Part shown: positions 27,301-35,932 of the stretch, one piece after another
How positions within the stretch are numbered: position 1 is the stretch's first letter
Layout of the letters: each line of letters starts with the position of its first letter
Assembly: GCA_017533795.1 (NCBI GenBank)
Contig: JAFWIH010000008.1
Span: 1-64,000, forward strand
Reading direction: 5' to 3'
Length of the DNA: 64,000 nucleotides
Source of the DNA: Clostridia bacterium
GTDB taxonomy: Bacteria; Bacillota; Clostridia; TANB77; CAG-508
Notes under the pieces: generated by a model
Told to the model about the DNA's origin: nothing
Database searches by the model: none
What the model saw: the letters and a program-made list of their open reading frames with translations, nothing else
Made by a program: the position numbers and the translations under genes

Positions 27301-27501
27301 TGAAATTAAATCTTCATTAGACACTCTACTTATCATATATGTATAAAATTCTTTCATTCTCATTTCTACTTCTAATTGATTTGTAATTTTACTAATTTCA
27401 TTTATCATTACTGTTAAATCTTCCGGAAAATCAGTTGTAATGTCTCCATTTGAAAAAGTATTAATTATTCCTTTTAATTCTCTTTCCGAATAAAATTCCA
27501 T
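24304..27501 (-). CDS. Very large unrecognised protein (1065 residues)
   Basis: No signal peptide or membrane segment. Residues ~1-660 are repetitive helical blocks with recurrent W/ANAxP, LWTKTND and LRNIKEDI-like segments, suggesting solenoid repeats. The C-terminal ~350 residues look like a folded domain with GNCESFIS, GPNDLSSNNANMS, MIDMTRHGHNEFCFERLL and MPNYVIWIDEE. The VYNESLYKP...EGAYNP...HGNCESF stretch resembles the end of the plus-strand protein at 61972, so the two are likely paralogues. Start taken as the ATG at 27501 after GGAGG. The gene precedes the alarmone synthetase. Function unknown; I would not assign enzyme activity. Confidence 0.8.
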   Translation of the reverse strand: MEFYSERELKGIINTFSNGDITTDFPEDLTVMINEISKITNQLEVEMRMKEFYTYMISRVSNEDLISFINATGDNYWQYVDKSVQKELLMDYIDSHRDNLQYLVHIWIYTNGDVQLDNIEFFDSLIEQTKGIDLAQVWANADPRIQLARKDIFIPSIIDKLISFTNEERLGEISGNYRIELAWGETTPELQEKLFNDLFEHLKENSNDIISMWKGTKTEIQIKHSDAMIGALKQKVDDYIEYEKKKKEKIDEEDTWGNYYEIDTDQLRNIKEDINIMIHIFSNSSEEIQGKEIKDIIRQLKNLNEWISSNDYVNICEIRTYFVNLWRNANPNIQTKDDFDSIISILGDEARGFPERLLVSEAWEKTSVDIKRIKLNELLDRFQNNPNGIRDIFKYTDLSIEIPKEKLSEILHLVFSDKSDEYMELLLKNYQQLENINSTLRRTINLDIITPEIVNEFGIDIIARMSNYEDIQRKFLENIKDKENIEIIRSLWTKTNDISSLNNLLENMSDYSNLLNELNLTSMNEEDIENIIDFLLQNKEEIASSDNLFGIKTVEQLKNFNTIRSDICNQILEGKTENLPDRILTLSEDERKKLAILELTYGIDLAGAKKLVEKFDFQIDDSNLSQKQQQIKKRLDNIRSVLESDDVEQFMYLTKNGTDELKSYVEFQTDLIDMMEEVYNESLYKPQEHQENILPSEQYIDEAGETHEIQMYEIREDFQLFARSEGAYNPEYQEPDNFYDAINRPSSEYHGNCESFISQELMAIAFPRGPLFGYSNANGILLAGPNDLSSNNANMSFDTTNTDTVNPPKFLLPKQMIDMTRHGHNEFCFERLLFYKDNNTFGKRMPNYVIWIDEEKTDGMTEMQIREKREKDDRWQMTKKAAAQLGIPIVVINREYFAEKEQNKVEDMQAKLMGKKKLEDGESKEQLIKDIIVKFENNAIGLKYVEGRVKSDYFTENKRIENYTLIENSLKMMKKNDPEQYKKCLASFISSLQDEADKYEYAGAQPPQVISDYLNRYQSLELFNPTLEPSIVASDEVSAAEKCFEEELREDVEERNHIENMLDEK

Positions 27502-27567
27502 AGTTTCCTCCATATAATTTTAAGCTTTATTGTTCCTAAATAATATTTTTGTTTCCACTATTATCCG

Positions 27568-27612
27568 TCACTGTCTGTTTTTGAATATATCGTCTGGGTT
27601 GTATTTTCTCTT
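27568..27612 (-). other. In-frame coding remnant beyond the stop of the 27613 gene
   Basis: After the TAA at 27615-27613 the same frame reads KRKYNPDDIFKNRQ and then TGA. The string KYNPDDIFKNR also occurs inside the protein encoded at 29838-30287. This is therefore either a C-terminal motif lost through a new stop codon or one added by stop read-through. Confidence 0.75.
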
Positions 27613-29421
27613 TTAATCATCACCAATAGGTTTGCTTTGAGACTCAAGCGATTGTATATATCTATTATATTCTACTTCAAATTCATCTGATTGCTTATAA
27701 TACTCTGCTGCTTCTTCTGGTGTAAATGATAATGGTTGTTCTTTCATTTCTTCATAATTTTCCGGTTCTTTTTTATCTAATGCTCTATCAAGTTTAGCTT
27801 TTACTGTTTCTATAGATTGCTCTGCATCTCTGCCGTAAAGCATATCAAGTTTTCTATAGTATTCTATTGCTTCATCTACATGGTTAAAATCCATATTATG
27901 AGCAATCATACCGTTTTTTAGTACTTCTGCAAATCTACGTTGTGTTAATGGTTCTGTTCCTAAATCCCATCCTTCACTTTGTAATAATTCCTTTTCAATA
28001 AATGCTTCTTCGATTTTTGCCTCTAAATCTGGTATATCTATTTCTTGTAATTTTATAAAATCACTTATTTGCTTGATTGGTATTTCTTCACCTTCTTCAG
28101 CTAGGAAGAAAGCATCTTTCCCTTCCGTTCCCATTCCGACACATCTGTATATTAATTCTTCAACTATTTCTCCTCTTTTATCTGGATCTTCTTCTGCATT
28201 TATTTTTTGAGTTATTTGAAGCAAATCATCAAATTCTCTATCTCTGTTAATTATTTTATTTACTAATTGTATGTTATCAGCAATATCAATATTAGCTTTT
28301 AAAAATTCTATTAATCCCTGTTTACTATCTATTTTTACTAGCCTATTTTTAATTTCTAACGAATCCTCTAAGTGTATATATAATCCTTCAAGATTATATT
28401 GTTCTCCTTCATTAAGAACAGGTGTATTCTGCACAATTCTTATTATTGCATCTGCACTTTTGGGATAGTCTATACAAAATTTTAAAAGTATCTTTTTGTA
28501 ATTATCCATTTCTTCAATAGTCTTTTCTTTTTTTGATTTATCATTTATCCCTTCGATTTTTTCTTTTAAATATAAATATTTTATTACATACATTTCTATT
28601 ATTTCTCTATCAGACCCTTTTCTTGGCATTCTAGAGCAGTGATCATCTTTTGATAATTGAGATTCTCTATGTAAATATCTTAGTTCTAATTTTGCTCTAT
28701 ATGATGTTTCTGAATCATCTAATATATAATTATTCAATGTTCCATCTACAAGTCTTAGCACTTCTTTATAATTGTCTTCTGAGCCAAAATGTAATTCTAT
28801 TGTTCTTCGTCCATTTGGAATTGGTATATTATAATTAGTATATAAGCACTCTTCACTTCTCTCATCTTGTCTGACCCTTGGCTTTTGGCTTGTCAAACCA
28901 CCAATTAATGCATGTTCTAATCCTTCCCTCATATTACTATGTTTTGATCTATAATAATTTTTTCTAAAACTATTAGGTAATTCATGAGCTCTTTGATTTA
29001 TTATCCAAGCAATTCGAAAATGAAATAATGCATATGTTTTATGGATACTTTGTTCTAACATTAACCTTGTTTCTGAAGATAATTTATTTTCTAATTCTTT
29101 ATATTTTCCATTAATTTGATCATATTTTCGTCTTTTCCATCTCTGTTTTAACTTATCTGGACTATCCATATTATCTATTTTTAAAAATTCTTTTCTTAAG
29201 TTTTCTATTTCTTTTATTTCTTTTTTTATTACCTTAAATGAAGTTTTTAGTTCTTTAATACAAGAATTGATTGTATCATCTACTAAATCTCTTATTACGT
29301 ATCTACCTATGGTTTCATTTTTATTACTTTCTAATATAGGATAATTTTCATATACCCTATTCATGCTATTTATACATGTATAATATTCTCCAATTAGATT
29401 TTCAATAGATATTACACTCAT
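27613..29421 (-). CDS. Unrecognised 602-residue protein
   Basis: A cytoplasmic, highly charged helical protein beginning MSVISIENLIGEYYTCINSM. The first ~130 residues look coiled-coil (KKEIKEIENLRKEFLKI, KYKELENKLSSE). A middle section has a Gly-Arg-rich region (HALIGGLTSQKPRVRQDERS) and the C-terminal third contains EAIEYYRKLD and EEAAEYYKQSDEFE, reminiscent of tetratricopeptide helices. No family recognised. It ends at TAA, with the motif YNPDDIFKNR in frame just beyond. It belongs to the 24304-31247 block of unrecognised genes. Confidence 0.78.
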   Translation of the reverse strand: MSVISIENLIGEYYTCINSMNRVYENYPILESNKNETIGRYVIRDLVDDTINSCIKELKTSFKVIKKEIKEIENLRKEFLKIDNMDSPDKLKQRWKRRKYDQINGKYKELENKLSSETRLMLEQSIHKTYALFHFRIAWIINQRAHELPNSFRKNYYRSKHSNMREGLEHALIGGLTSQKPRVRQDERSEECLYTNYNIPIPNGRRTIELHFGSEDNYKEVLRLVDGTLNNYILDDSETSYRAKLELRYLHRESQLSKDDHCSRMPRKGSDREIIEMYVIKYLYLKEKIEGINDKSKKEKTIEEMDNYKKILLKFCIDYPKSADAIIRIVQNTPVLNEGEQYNLEGLYIHLEDSLEIKNRLVKIDSKQGLIEFLKANIDIADNIQLVNKIINRDREFDDLLQITQKINAEEDPDKRGEIVEELIYRCVGMGTEGKDAFFLAEEGEEIPIKQISDFIKLQEIDIPDLEAKIEEAFIEKELLQSEGWDLGTEPLTQRRFAEVLKNGMIAHNMDFNHVDEAIEYYRKLDMLYGRDAEQSIETVKAKLDRALDKKEPENYEEMKEQPLSFTPEEAAEYYKQSDEFEVEYNRYIQSLESQSKPIGDD

Positions 29422-29450
29422 GTTTTTTCACCTCATATATTTATACAAAC

Positions 29451-29491
29451 AAAGACACAAAGAAATAAATATTAATTCCTCTGTGTCTTTT
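29451..29491 (-). terminator. Terminator after the 29506 gene
   Basis: AAAAGACACAGAGGAATTAA pairs with TTTCTTTGTGTCTTT (AAAGACACA arms) on the minus strand and ends in U. Confidence 0.75.
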
Positions 29492-29505
29492 CTTAATCCC
29501 CCTAA

Positions 29506-29751
29506 TTAGGGTTCTTTGTGGAAATCAAGATAGTGAGGATTCTCCTTAAGATAATGGCGTATAAGATTTATTTCATCATAAATCTTAATTTCATCACTAG
29601 ACTCAATCATCCTGTCATAGCTATTTGCAACTGCTCTTGCGGTATACAAATACTCTACTACGTCTGAAGCTCCTTTCACTTCATATCCAGCAAATTCTTG
29701 AATTTCTTCAATTACCTTATCGATTTTCTCCTTAATTCTCTCGACTTCCAT
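29506..29751 (-). CDS. Unrecognised 81-residue helical protein (cassette)
   Basis: Starts at the ATG at 29751, which follows GGAGG; the frame is open for another 23 codons upstream but that part overlaps the promoter. The protein is charged and helical (MEVERIKEKIDKVIEEIQEF) with no recognised domain. Codon use (GAG, CTC, AAG, GTC) differs from the flanking AT-rich genes. It has its own consensus promoter and terminator, like the 4087 and 5441 cassettes. Confidence 0.7.
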   Translation of the reverse strand: MEVERIKEKIDKVIEEIQEFAGYEVKGASDVVEYLYTARAVANSYDRMIESSDEIKIYDEINLIRHYLKENPHYLDFHKEP

Positions 29752-29790
29752 AATATACCTCCAATCATTGATTGGGTATAATATACTTAT

Positions 29791-29820
29791 ATTATACCAT
29801 TTTTCAAGTGTTTGTGTCAA
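29791..29820 (-). promoter_or_regulatory. Promoter of the 29506 gene
   Basis: TTGACA (29820-29815), 18 bp, TATAAT (29796-29791) on the minus strand, with another AT-rich TATAAT-like palindrome just downstream. Confidence 0.85.
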
Positions 29821-29837
29821 TTTGTATCAATCTGTAT

Positions 29838-30287
29838 TTATTTAAATAAATTCTTTATAAAATTAACAAACTTAGTAAATATACTTTCTTTATATTCTAC
29901 CATTGATGTTACATTTTCTTGCTCTTTGGTTTCTTCATTTATCTCTGTTTTGGTTCTATTTTTGAATATATCATCTGGGTTGTATTTTTCTCTTGATTCT
30001 TCTTGATGTTTTATTTCCTTTTCTCTAACAAGTCTTGCATATTCTTGCTTTTCTTCTTGATTCCACCACCAATTACGGCATATTGTTCCCAATATTCCTT
30101 TTGTTTCTATTTTGATATTCATCTCATTAATTGGCTTAGAATAATCTAATTTTACTACATAATCTTTTGCAGCATTTTCTTTTAAGTAATTAATAAATTT
30201 TTGTGGTATTAATTTTACCTTTTCTTCTACAGTGTGGTCTAGTATATCTAAAACCTCCACTGCAGCTTCACTATATGCTCTTGTCAT
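29838..30287 (-). CDS. Unrecognised 149-residue protein with YNPDDIFKNR motif
   Basis: Soluble N-terminal half (MTRAYSEAAVEVLDILDH, KLIPQKFINYLKENAAKDYV), a tryptophan cluster (CRNWWWNQEEKQEYARLV), then the motif KYNPDDIFKNR near residue 105 and an amphipathic C-terminus SIFTKFVNFIKNLFK. No known family. The motif is shared with the frame beyond the stop of the 27613 gene, which hints that genes of this block use a common short docking or sorting element. It lies 42 bp after the 30330 gene, likely in an operon. Confidence 0.75.
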   Translation of the reverse strand: MTRAYSEAAVEVLDILDHTVEEKVKLIPQKFINYLKENAAKDYVVKLDYSKPINEMNIKIETKGILGTICRNWWWNQEEKQEYARLVREKEIKHQEESREKYNPDDIFKNRTKTEINEETKEQENVTSMVEYKESIFTKFVNFIKNLFK

Positions 30288-30329
30288 TTTTATTCCTCAC
30301 TTCATTAAATTTCTTCTTTTTTAGCCGTT

Positions 30330-31247
30330 TTATTCATCAATAGTTAGTTCGTCTTTGTCTTTCGTCATATCATCTCTTATTGCTGTTTCTGTTTCACTAA
30401 TTGTTTCTGAATATTCTTCCATGACTTGTGGAGTTAGTTCATCTAAATTAATTTTTACATGTTTTGGTAGTTTACTCATTACTTGTTCTGTCATGTGATT
30501 TACAACTTCTGGATTCTCTCTTAAAATTTCATCTATTGTTTTACCATTTTCATCTCCAGCAATAAGTCCTTCTAATACTTGATTGTTGTCCGCTCCTTTA
30601 CTTAAATATTCATGTAATGTCTCAGCTGAAGTAATTCCATTTGTTTTCATAAATTCTTCTTGCATTTCGTTAAATCTTTGTTCTAATCTTTCCATATCTA
30701 TTTCTATTCCACATGACTCAAGAATAGGTCTTAAGAATATTAGATCTGCTGTAGCTCCGTCATCTCCAAAAGGCATCAATCTTAAATCTACAAATTGATA
30801 GTCCTTGTCTCTTCCAGGTTTTTGAAAATTATTTCCATGATTTCTCATCCAATTGTCATGAATTGAACATAATGCTTCAATTATTGCATCTTCTACTCCT
30901 CTATCTTTAAATGCTGTATTTACAGTTTCTCTTATATCATCTGACACACTATATCCAGTAAACACATCATTATCAAGCTGCTCTGCTTCTTCATTTGTTA
31001 ATCCTGCTATCTCTTGTATTGCAGATATAGAAGCAAGTTCTGACTCAAAACTTGTATTTCCTTCTTCATGTCTTTTTGATATAGCTTCTTCTGAACATTT
31101 TTGTTTTGCTTTATCTCTTGCTTCCTCTGGTGTTGGTTTTTCCCTTGCCCATTGGAACGCTGTTGCAAATTTTACTCTTTCTGCAATTGTCAAATCTTTT
31201 ATAATTTCTCTACTTTCTCTAGTATTTAAAAATTCTAATAAATCCAT
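30330..31247 (-). CDS. Unrecognised 305-residue protein
   Basis: Start at the ATG at 31247 behind AAGGAGAG. An acidic soluble protein. N-terminal DLLEFLNTRESREIIKDLTIAERVKFATAF, central HDNWMRNHGNNFQKPGRDKDYQFVDLRLMPF. The VDLRLMPFGDDGATADLIFLRPILE segment suggests a compact domain. The C-terminal third is helical and very acidic. No family recognised. First gene of the probable 30330-29838 unit. Confidence 0.72.
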   Translation of the reverse strand: MDLLEFLNTRESREIIKDLTIAERVKFATAFQWAREKPTPEEARDKAKQKCSEEAISKRHEEGNTSFESELASISAIQEIAGLTNEEAEQLDNDVFTGYSVSDDIRETVNTAFKDRGVEDAIIEALCSIHDNWMRNHGNNFQKPGRDKDYQFVDLRLMPFGDDGATADLIFLRPILESCGIEIDMERLEQRFNEMQEEFMKTNGITSAETLHEYLSKGADNNQVLEGLIAGDENGKTIDEILRENPEVVNHMTEQVMSKLPKHVKINLDELTPQVMEEYSETISETETAIRDDMTKDKDELTIDE

Positions 31248-31429
31248 TTTTATTCTCTCCTTACACTTTTCCTGTGCCAATTATATCATATATAATCCCG
31301 CAATATATTTCACTTATGTTAAGTTTATATTACAATTTTGTAATATTTTTTAATTAAATATTATGAATTAACATAGACCAGAATATCTTTTCATAAAATA
31401 AACATTTTTTTGTGTAAAAAAATGAACCC

Positions 31430-31462
31430 CCATGCACTTATAAAAAGTACACAGGGGTAATT
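31430..31462 (-). terminator. Terminator after the 31468 gene
   Basis: Minus-strand ACCCCTGTGTACTTTTTATAAGTGCATGGGGGT folds with ACCCC/GGGGT and TACTT/AAGTG arms, followed by CATTTTTTT. Confidence 0.75.
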
Positions 31463-31467
31463 TACCG

Positions 31468-31680
31468 CTACAGGCTCAGGTACACTTCTCTACCTATCAA
31501 AGCAATCATCACTGCTATAATCAGCAGAATGAAAAATGCTGGGGCGTAGGTAAAAACCATATCCATTACCAGTACAACAAAGATAAGTGTACTGATGAAC
31601 CACAGCTCTGGCACGTTCTCTACGAAGCACGTAAAAGAGAAAACGCCAAAGAAAGCGATAAAAAGCAATCCGAACAGCAT
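31468..31680 (-). CDS. Unrecognised 70-residue membrane protein (cassette)
   Basis: Almost entirely hydrophobic: about three helices (LFGLLFIAFFGVFSFTCFV, WFISTLIFVVLVMDMVF, APAFFILLIIAVMIALIG). No family recognised. Codon use is richer in C and G than the surrounding block. It has a consensus promoter at 31751-31779, two small hairpins in its leader (CCCTAACAAAGGG and CCTGCTAAAAG...TTTAGTAGG) and its own terminator. It could be a small transporter-like or toxin-like peptide, but nothing in the sequence decides this. Confidence 0.65.
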   Translation of the reverse strand: MLFGLLFIAFFGVFSFTCFVENVPELWFISTLIFVVLVMDMVFTYAPAFFILLIIAVMIALIGREVYLSL

Positions 31681-31750
31681 AGCTGCTCCTTTCTACGACC
31701 CTTTGTTAGGGACCTACTAAACTTTTAGCAGGATTTGAATTGGTAACTAT

Positions 31751-31779
31751 ATTATACCAAATTTTTACTGCAAAGTCAA
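31751..31779 (-). promoter_or_regulatory. Promoter of the 31468 gene
   Basis: TTGACT (31779-31774), 17 bp, TATAAT (31756-31751) on the minus strand. Confidence 0.82.
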
Positions 31780-31825
31780 ATTATGTAAATAGAATAGAGA
31801 GGAAGTTTCCTTCCTCTCCGTTGTA

Positions 31826-32101
31826 CTAGATGATGCCATATGAATACAACGTCATCCAATAACCTGCCAATGCCAACGCAACTGTCAGGATTTCAGCTCC
31901 GGCTCCAACTGCTATTTTTACCGAGGTTTTCATTCCCTGAGGGAATCCCTTAAGGTAAATAGCAAAAGCAACCATTGCTGTTGCAACCGCAACAACTATG
32001 CATGCCGTGGCTGGAATACCAAATGTTCTAGTACAAAACAGCCAAAAGGCTGTCCAGTCAGTACGCAAATGTGTGCGGTTTGCAGCGATGAAAATGTTCA
32101 T
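31826..32101 (-). CDS. Unrecognised 91-residue membrane protein (cassette)
   Basis: Two or three hydrophobic helices after a polar N-terminus: IPATACIVVAVATAMVAFAI, KIAVGAGAEILTVALALAGYW, separated by KGFPQGMK. Ala- and Gly-rich codons (GCC, GCG, GGC) stand out against the AT-rich flanks. It has a consensus promoter at 32136-32164 and a GAGAGGAAG/CTTCCTCTC hairpin after the stop (~31797-31819). No family recognised. It pairs with 31468 as a second small membrane cassette. Confidence 0.65.
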   Translation of the reverse strand: MNIFIAANRTHLRTDWTAFWLFCTRTFGIPATACIVVAVATAMVAFAIYLKGFPQGMKTSVKIAVGAGAEILTVALALAGYWMTLYSYGII

Positions 32102-32135
32102 CTTCTACCCTTTCCAACTTGTGGTTAGTAAATAT

Positions 32136-32164
32136 ATTGTAGCAAATTTTTATAGAATTGTCAA
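32136..32164 (-). promoter_or_regulatory. Promoter of the 31826 gene
   Basis: TTGACA (32164-32159), 17 bp, TACAAT (32141-32136) on the minus strand. Confidence 0.82.
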
Positions 32165-32186
32165 TTTTATGTAAATTGTGTAAAAA

Positions 32187-32441
32187 CTATTCAAAGTCCG
32201 CAGCAACACTTTCAATTTCTTGTAGTTCAAATCTATACTTTTGTTTCACATTAGGATATTTTTTGTGGTCTACTTCACTCAGAAACATTTCTTTTGGTCT
32301 TGCCCAAAGTGAGCCATCTCCATACAGCCTTCTGTAAATTACCAAGTCTTCTTCAGTTTCAGAATATTTGGCTACATCTACTACTAAATAATAATCTCCC
32401 TTAAAATGCTTATATATTCCATTAATTTTTAATTCTCTCAT
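32187..32441 (-). CDS. DUF1653-family protein
   Basis: 84 residues with the DUF1653 pattern: an initial [22 protein letters not shown], then [24 protein letters not shown]. Members are small cytoplasmic proteins of unknown role. Five bases separate it from the gene upstream, and the pair follows ligA's upstream region on the same strand. Confidence 0.8.
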   Translation of the reverse strand: MRELKINGIYKHFKGDYYLVVDVAKYSETEEDLVIYRRLYGDGSLWARPKEMFLSEVDHKKYPNVKQKYRFELQEIESVAADFE

Positions 32442-32446
32442 TCTTT

Positions 32447-32680
32447 TTACTCCATTCTATACTCAATATCTTCCATATGTGGAAATATCTCTTTAACCCT
32501 CTTTAATGTAAGCATTGACATTTTAGGTTGAGGATTTTTTGGATTAGTGCTTAGCAGCTTCTGAGTGTAACAATTTTTTGCTGTTCTAAAAAGTACATAC
32601 CTATTACGTACATAAGTATAGTAAATCATATATCCATTTCTTAAATCAACATACATGTCTTCAAATGTATAGTTTTCCAT
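32447..32680 (-). CDS. Unrecognised 77-residue protein
   Basis: Small aromatic-rich protein ([20 protein letters not shown], then [19 protein letters not shown]). No recognised family. It lies 11 bp after ligA and 5 bp before the DUF1653 gene, so the three form an operon. Ribosome site AAAGGAG. Confidence 0.72.
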   Translation of the reverse strand: MENYTFEDMYVDLRNGYMIYYTYVRNRYVLFRTAKNCYTQKLLSTNPKNPQPKMSMLTLKRVKEIFPHMEDIEYRME

Positions 32681-32691
32681 TATTTGCTCCT

Positions 32692-34710
<2,019 letters not shown>

Positions 34711-34750
34711 TTATTTGCTTTATTATATACAATTAAATTAAGAAAAGCAA

Positions 34751-34853
34751 GAGAAAAAACGGTCAAATGGCGGTCAAAGGGGACGGAGGATTTTGACAGG
34801 TTTTCTGACAAAATCCTCCGTCCCCTTTGACCGCCATTTGACCGTTTTTTCTC
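34751..34853. repeat. ~50-bp inverted repeat, GGGGACG family, second large copy
   Basis: Near-perfect palindrome centred at 34802 (one mismatch near the loop). Its arms share the GGTCAAA-x-GGCGGTCAAAGG and GGGGACGGAGGATTTTGACAG blocks with the element at 7790-7914, differing by single substitutions in symmetric positions (GGGCGG versus TGGCGG), i.e. paired changes that preserve the stem. It lies after the sortase gene and before ligA. Confidence 0.95.
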
Positions 34854-34863
34854 CTTTACTTTT

Positions 34864-35511
34864 CTATGCATCATCGTCTGCTTTTGCAAATATAATTATC
34901 CTTCTTTTGCTGTCATCTGTACAAGTTGATAGTGTAATTTCTCTTGCTCCATTTGTATTTCTTGTATAGAATGTTGTATCTTCTGCTGTTGTTTCAAATT
35001 TGTTATAAATTGTGTATGATAATCTTTTTCCATCAGTATCTGTAATATAGATTTTATCTCCATTACTTAATTTTTTATTATTAGAGAAAAATTGTCCGTT
35101 TCTGTAGTTATGTCCTACTATAACTGTATTGCCTTCCTTATTTAATCCTGGTCCATAAAGAATAGCAACTGCTGCCTCTATTGATCCTTTTGTAACTCTT
35201 TCTAGAACTGGGTATTTAACTTTTGTTGCTGGTATTTCTATAGTTCCCAATATATCATATCCATTAAGTTTTCTTGTTCCTGAAGATGAAATTGGCGTAT
35301 CACTTACATCATCTATAGCATCTTGAACTTCAACATCGTCTTCCTTTTCTGAAACATCTTCAATAAATGAATCTACAGCATCAGATGCAGCTTTATCTGT
35401 ATTATACTTTTTTAAAAATGTAAATCCCAAAAAACCTAATACACCTATTATTCCTATAATTATTATGATTAACAATGCAGTTAAAAAACCACTATATTTA
35501 CTCTCAAACAT
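34864..35511 (-). CDS. Sortase
   Basis: 215 residues. N-terminal membrane anchor (~8-32), acidic linker, then the sortase beta barrel with the catalytic triad: His in VIVGHNYRN, Cys in TLSTCTDDS and Arg in SKRRIIIF. It probably attaches LPXTG proteins such as the one at 15849. The subclass is not certain; the short barrel and the TLSTC motif fit class D or E-like enzymes. Start is the ATG at 35511 after GGAGG. Confidence 0.92.
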   Translation of the reverse strand: MFESKYSGFLTALLIIIIIGIIGVLGFLGFTFLKKYNTDKAASDAVDSFIEDVSEKEDDVEVQDAIDDVSDTPISSSGTRKLNGYDILGTIEIPATKVKYPVLERVTKGSIEAAVAILYGPGLNKEGNTVIVGHNYRNGQFFSNNKKLSNGDKIYITDTDGKRLSYTIYNKFETTAEDTTFYTRNTNGAREITLSTCTDDSKRRIIIFAKADDDA

Positions 35512-35581
35512 AACAAATACCTCCACTTTTGTACTCTCTATTTATTATAACATAAAAACTAACCTAATTACAAGAAAAATA

Positions 35582-35920
35582 CTATTTATTACCTAATTTT
35601 TTCCCTGCTAAAACATGGAAATGTAAATGCATAACTTCTTGTCCTCCATTTTCTCCACAGTTAACAATTACCCTATATCCATCTTTTTTAAAGCCTTTTT
35701 CTTCTGCTATTTTATTAATAACTTTATATATCTTTCCAACTATTACTTCGTCTCCATTTTCCATGTCAGCAAGTGAAGAAATATGTTTCTTTGGAATAAC
35801 TAATATATGAATTGGTGCTAATGGTTTAATATCATTAAAAGCTAGAATTTCTTCATCTTCATATACCTTTGTTGAAGGTATTTCTCCTTTTATTATTTTA
35901 CAAAACAAACAGTCTCCCAT
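35582..35920 (-). CDS. HIT-family nucleotide-binding protein (HinT-like)
   Basis: 112 residues. CLFCKIIKGEIPSTKVYED start with the zinc-like Cys pair, central HILVIPKKHISSL, and the histidine triad HLHFHVLAG. Members hydrolyse nucleoside phosphoramidates. It starts 12 bases after the alaS stop on the same strand. Confidence 0.95.
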   Translation of the reverse strand: MGDCLFCKIIKGEIPSTKVYEDEEILAFNDIKPLAPIHILVIPKKHISSLADMENGDEVIVGKIYKVINKIAEEKGFKKDGYRVIVNCGENGGQEVMHLHFHVLAGKKLGNK

Positions 35921-35932
35921 ATGTTTTACCTC

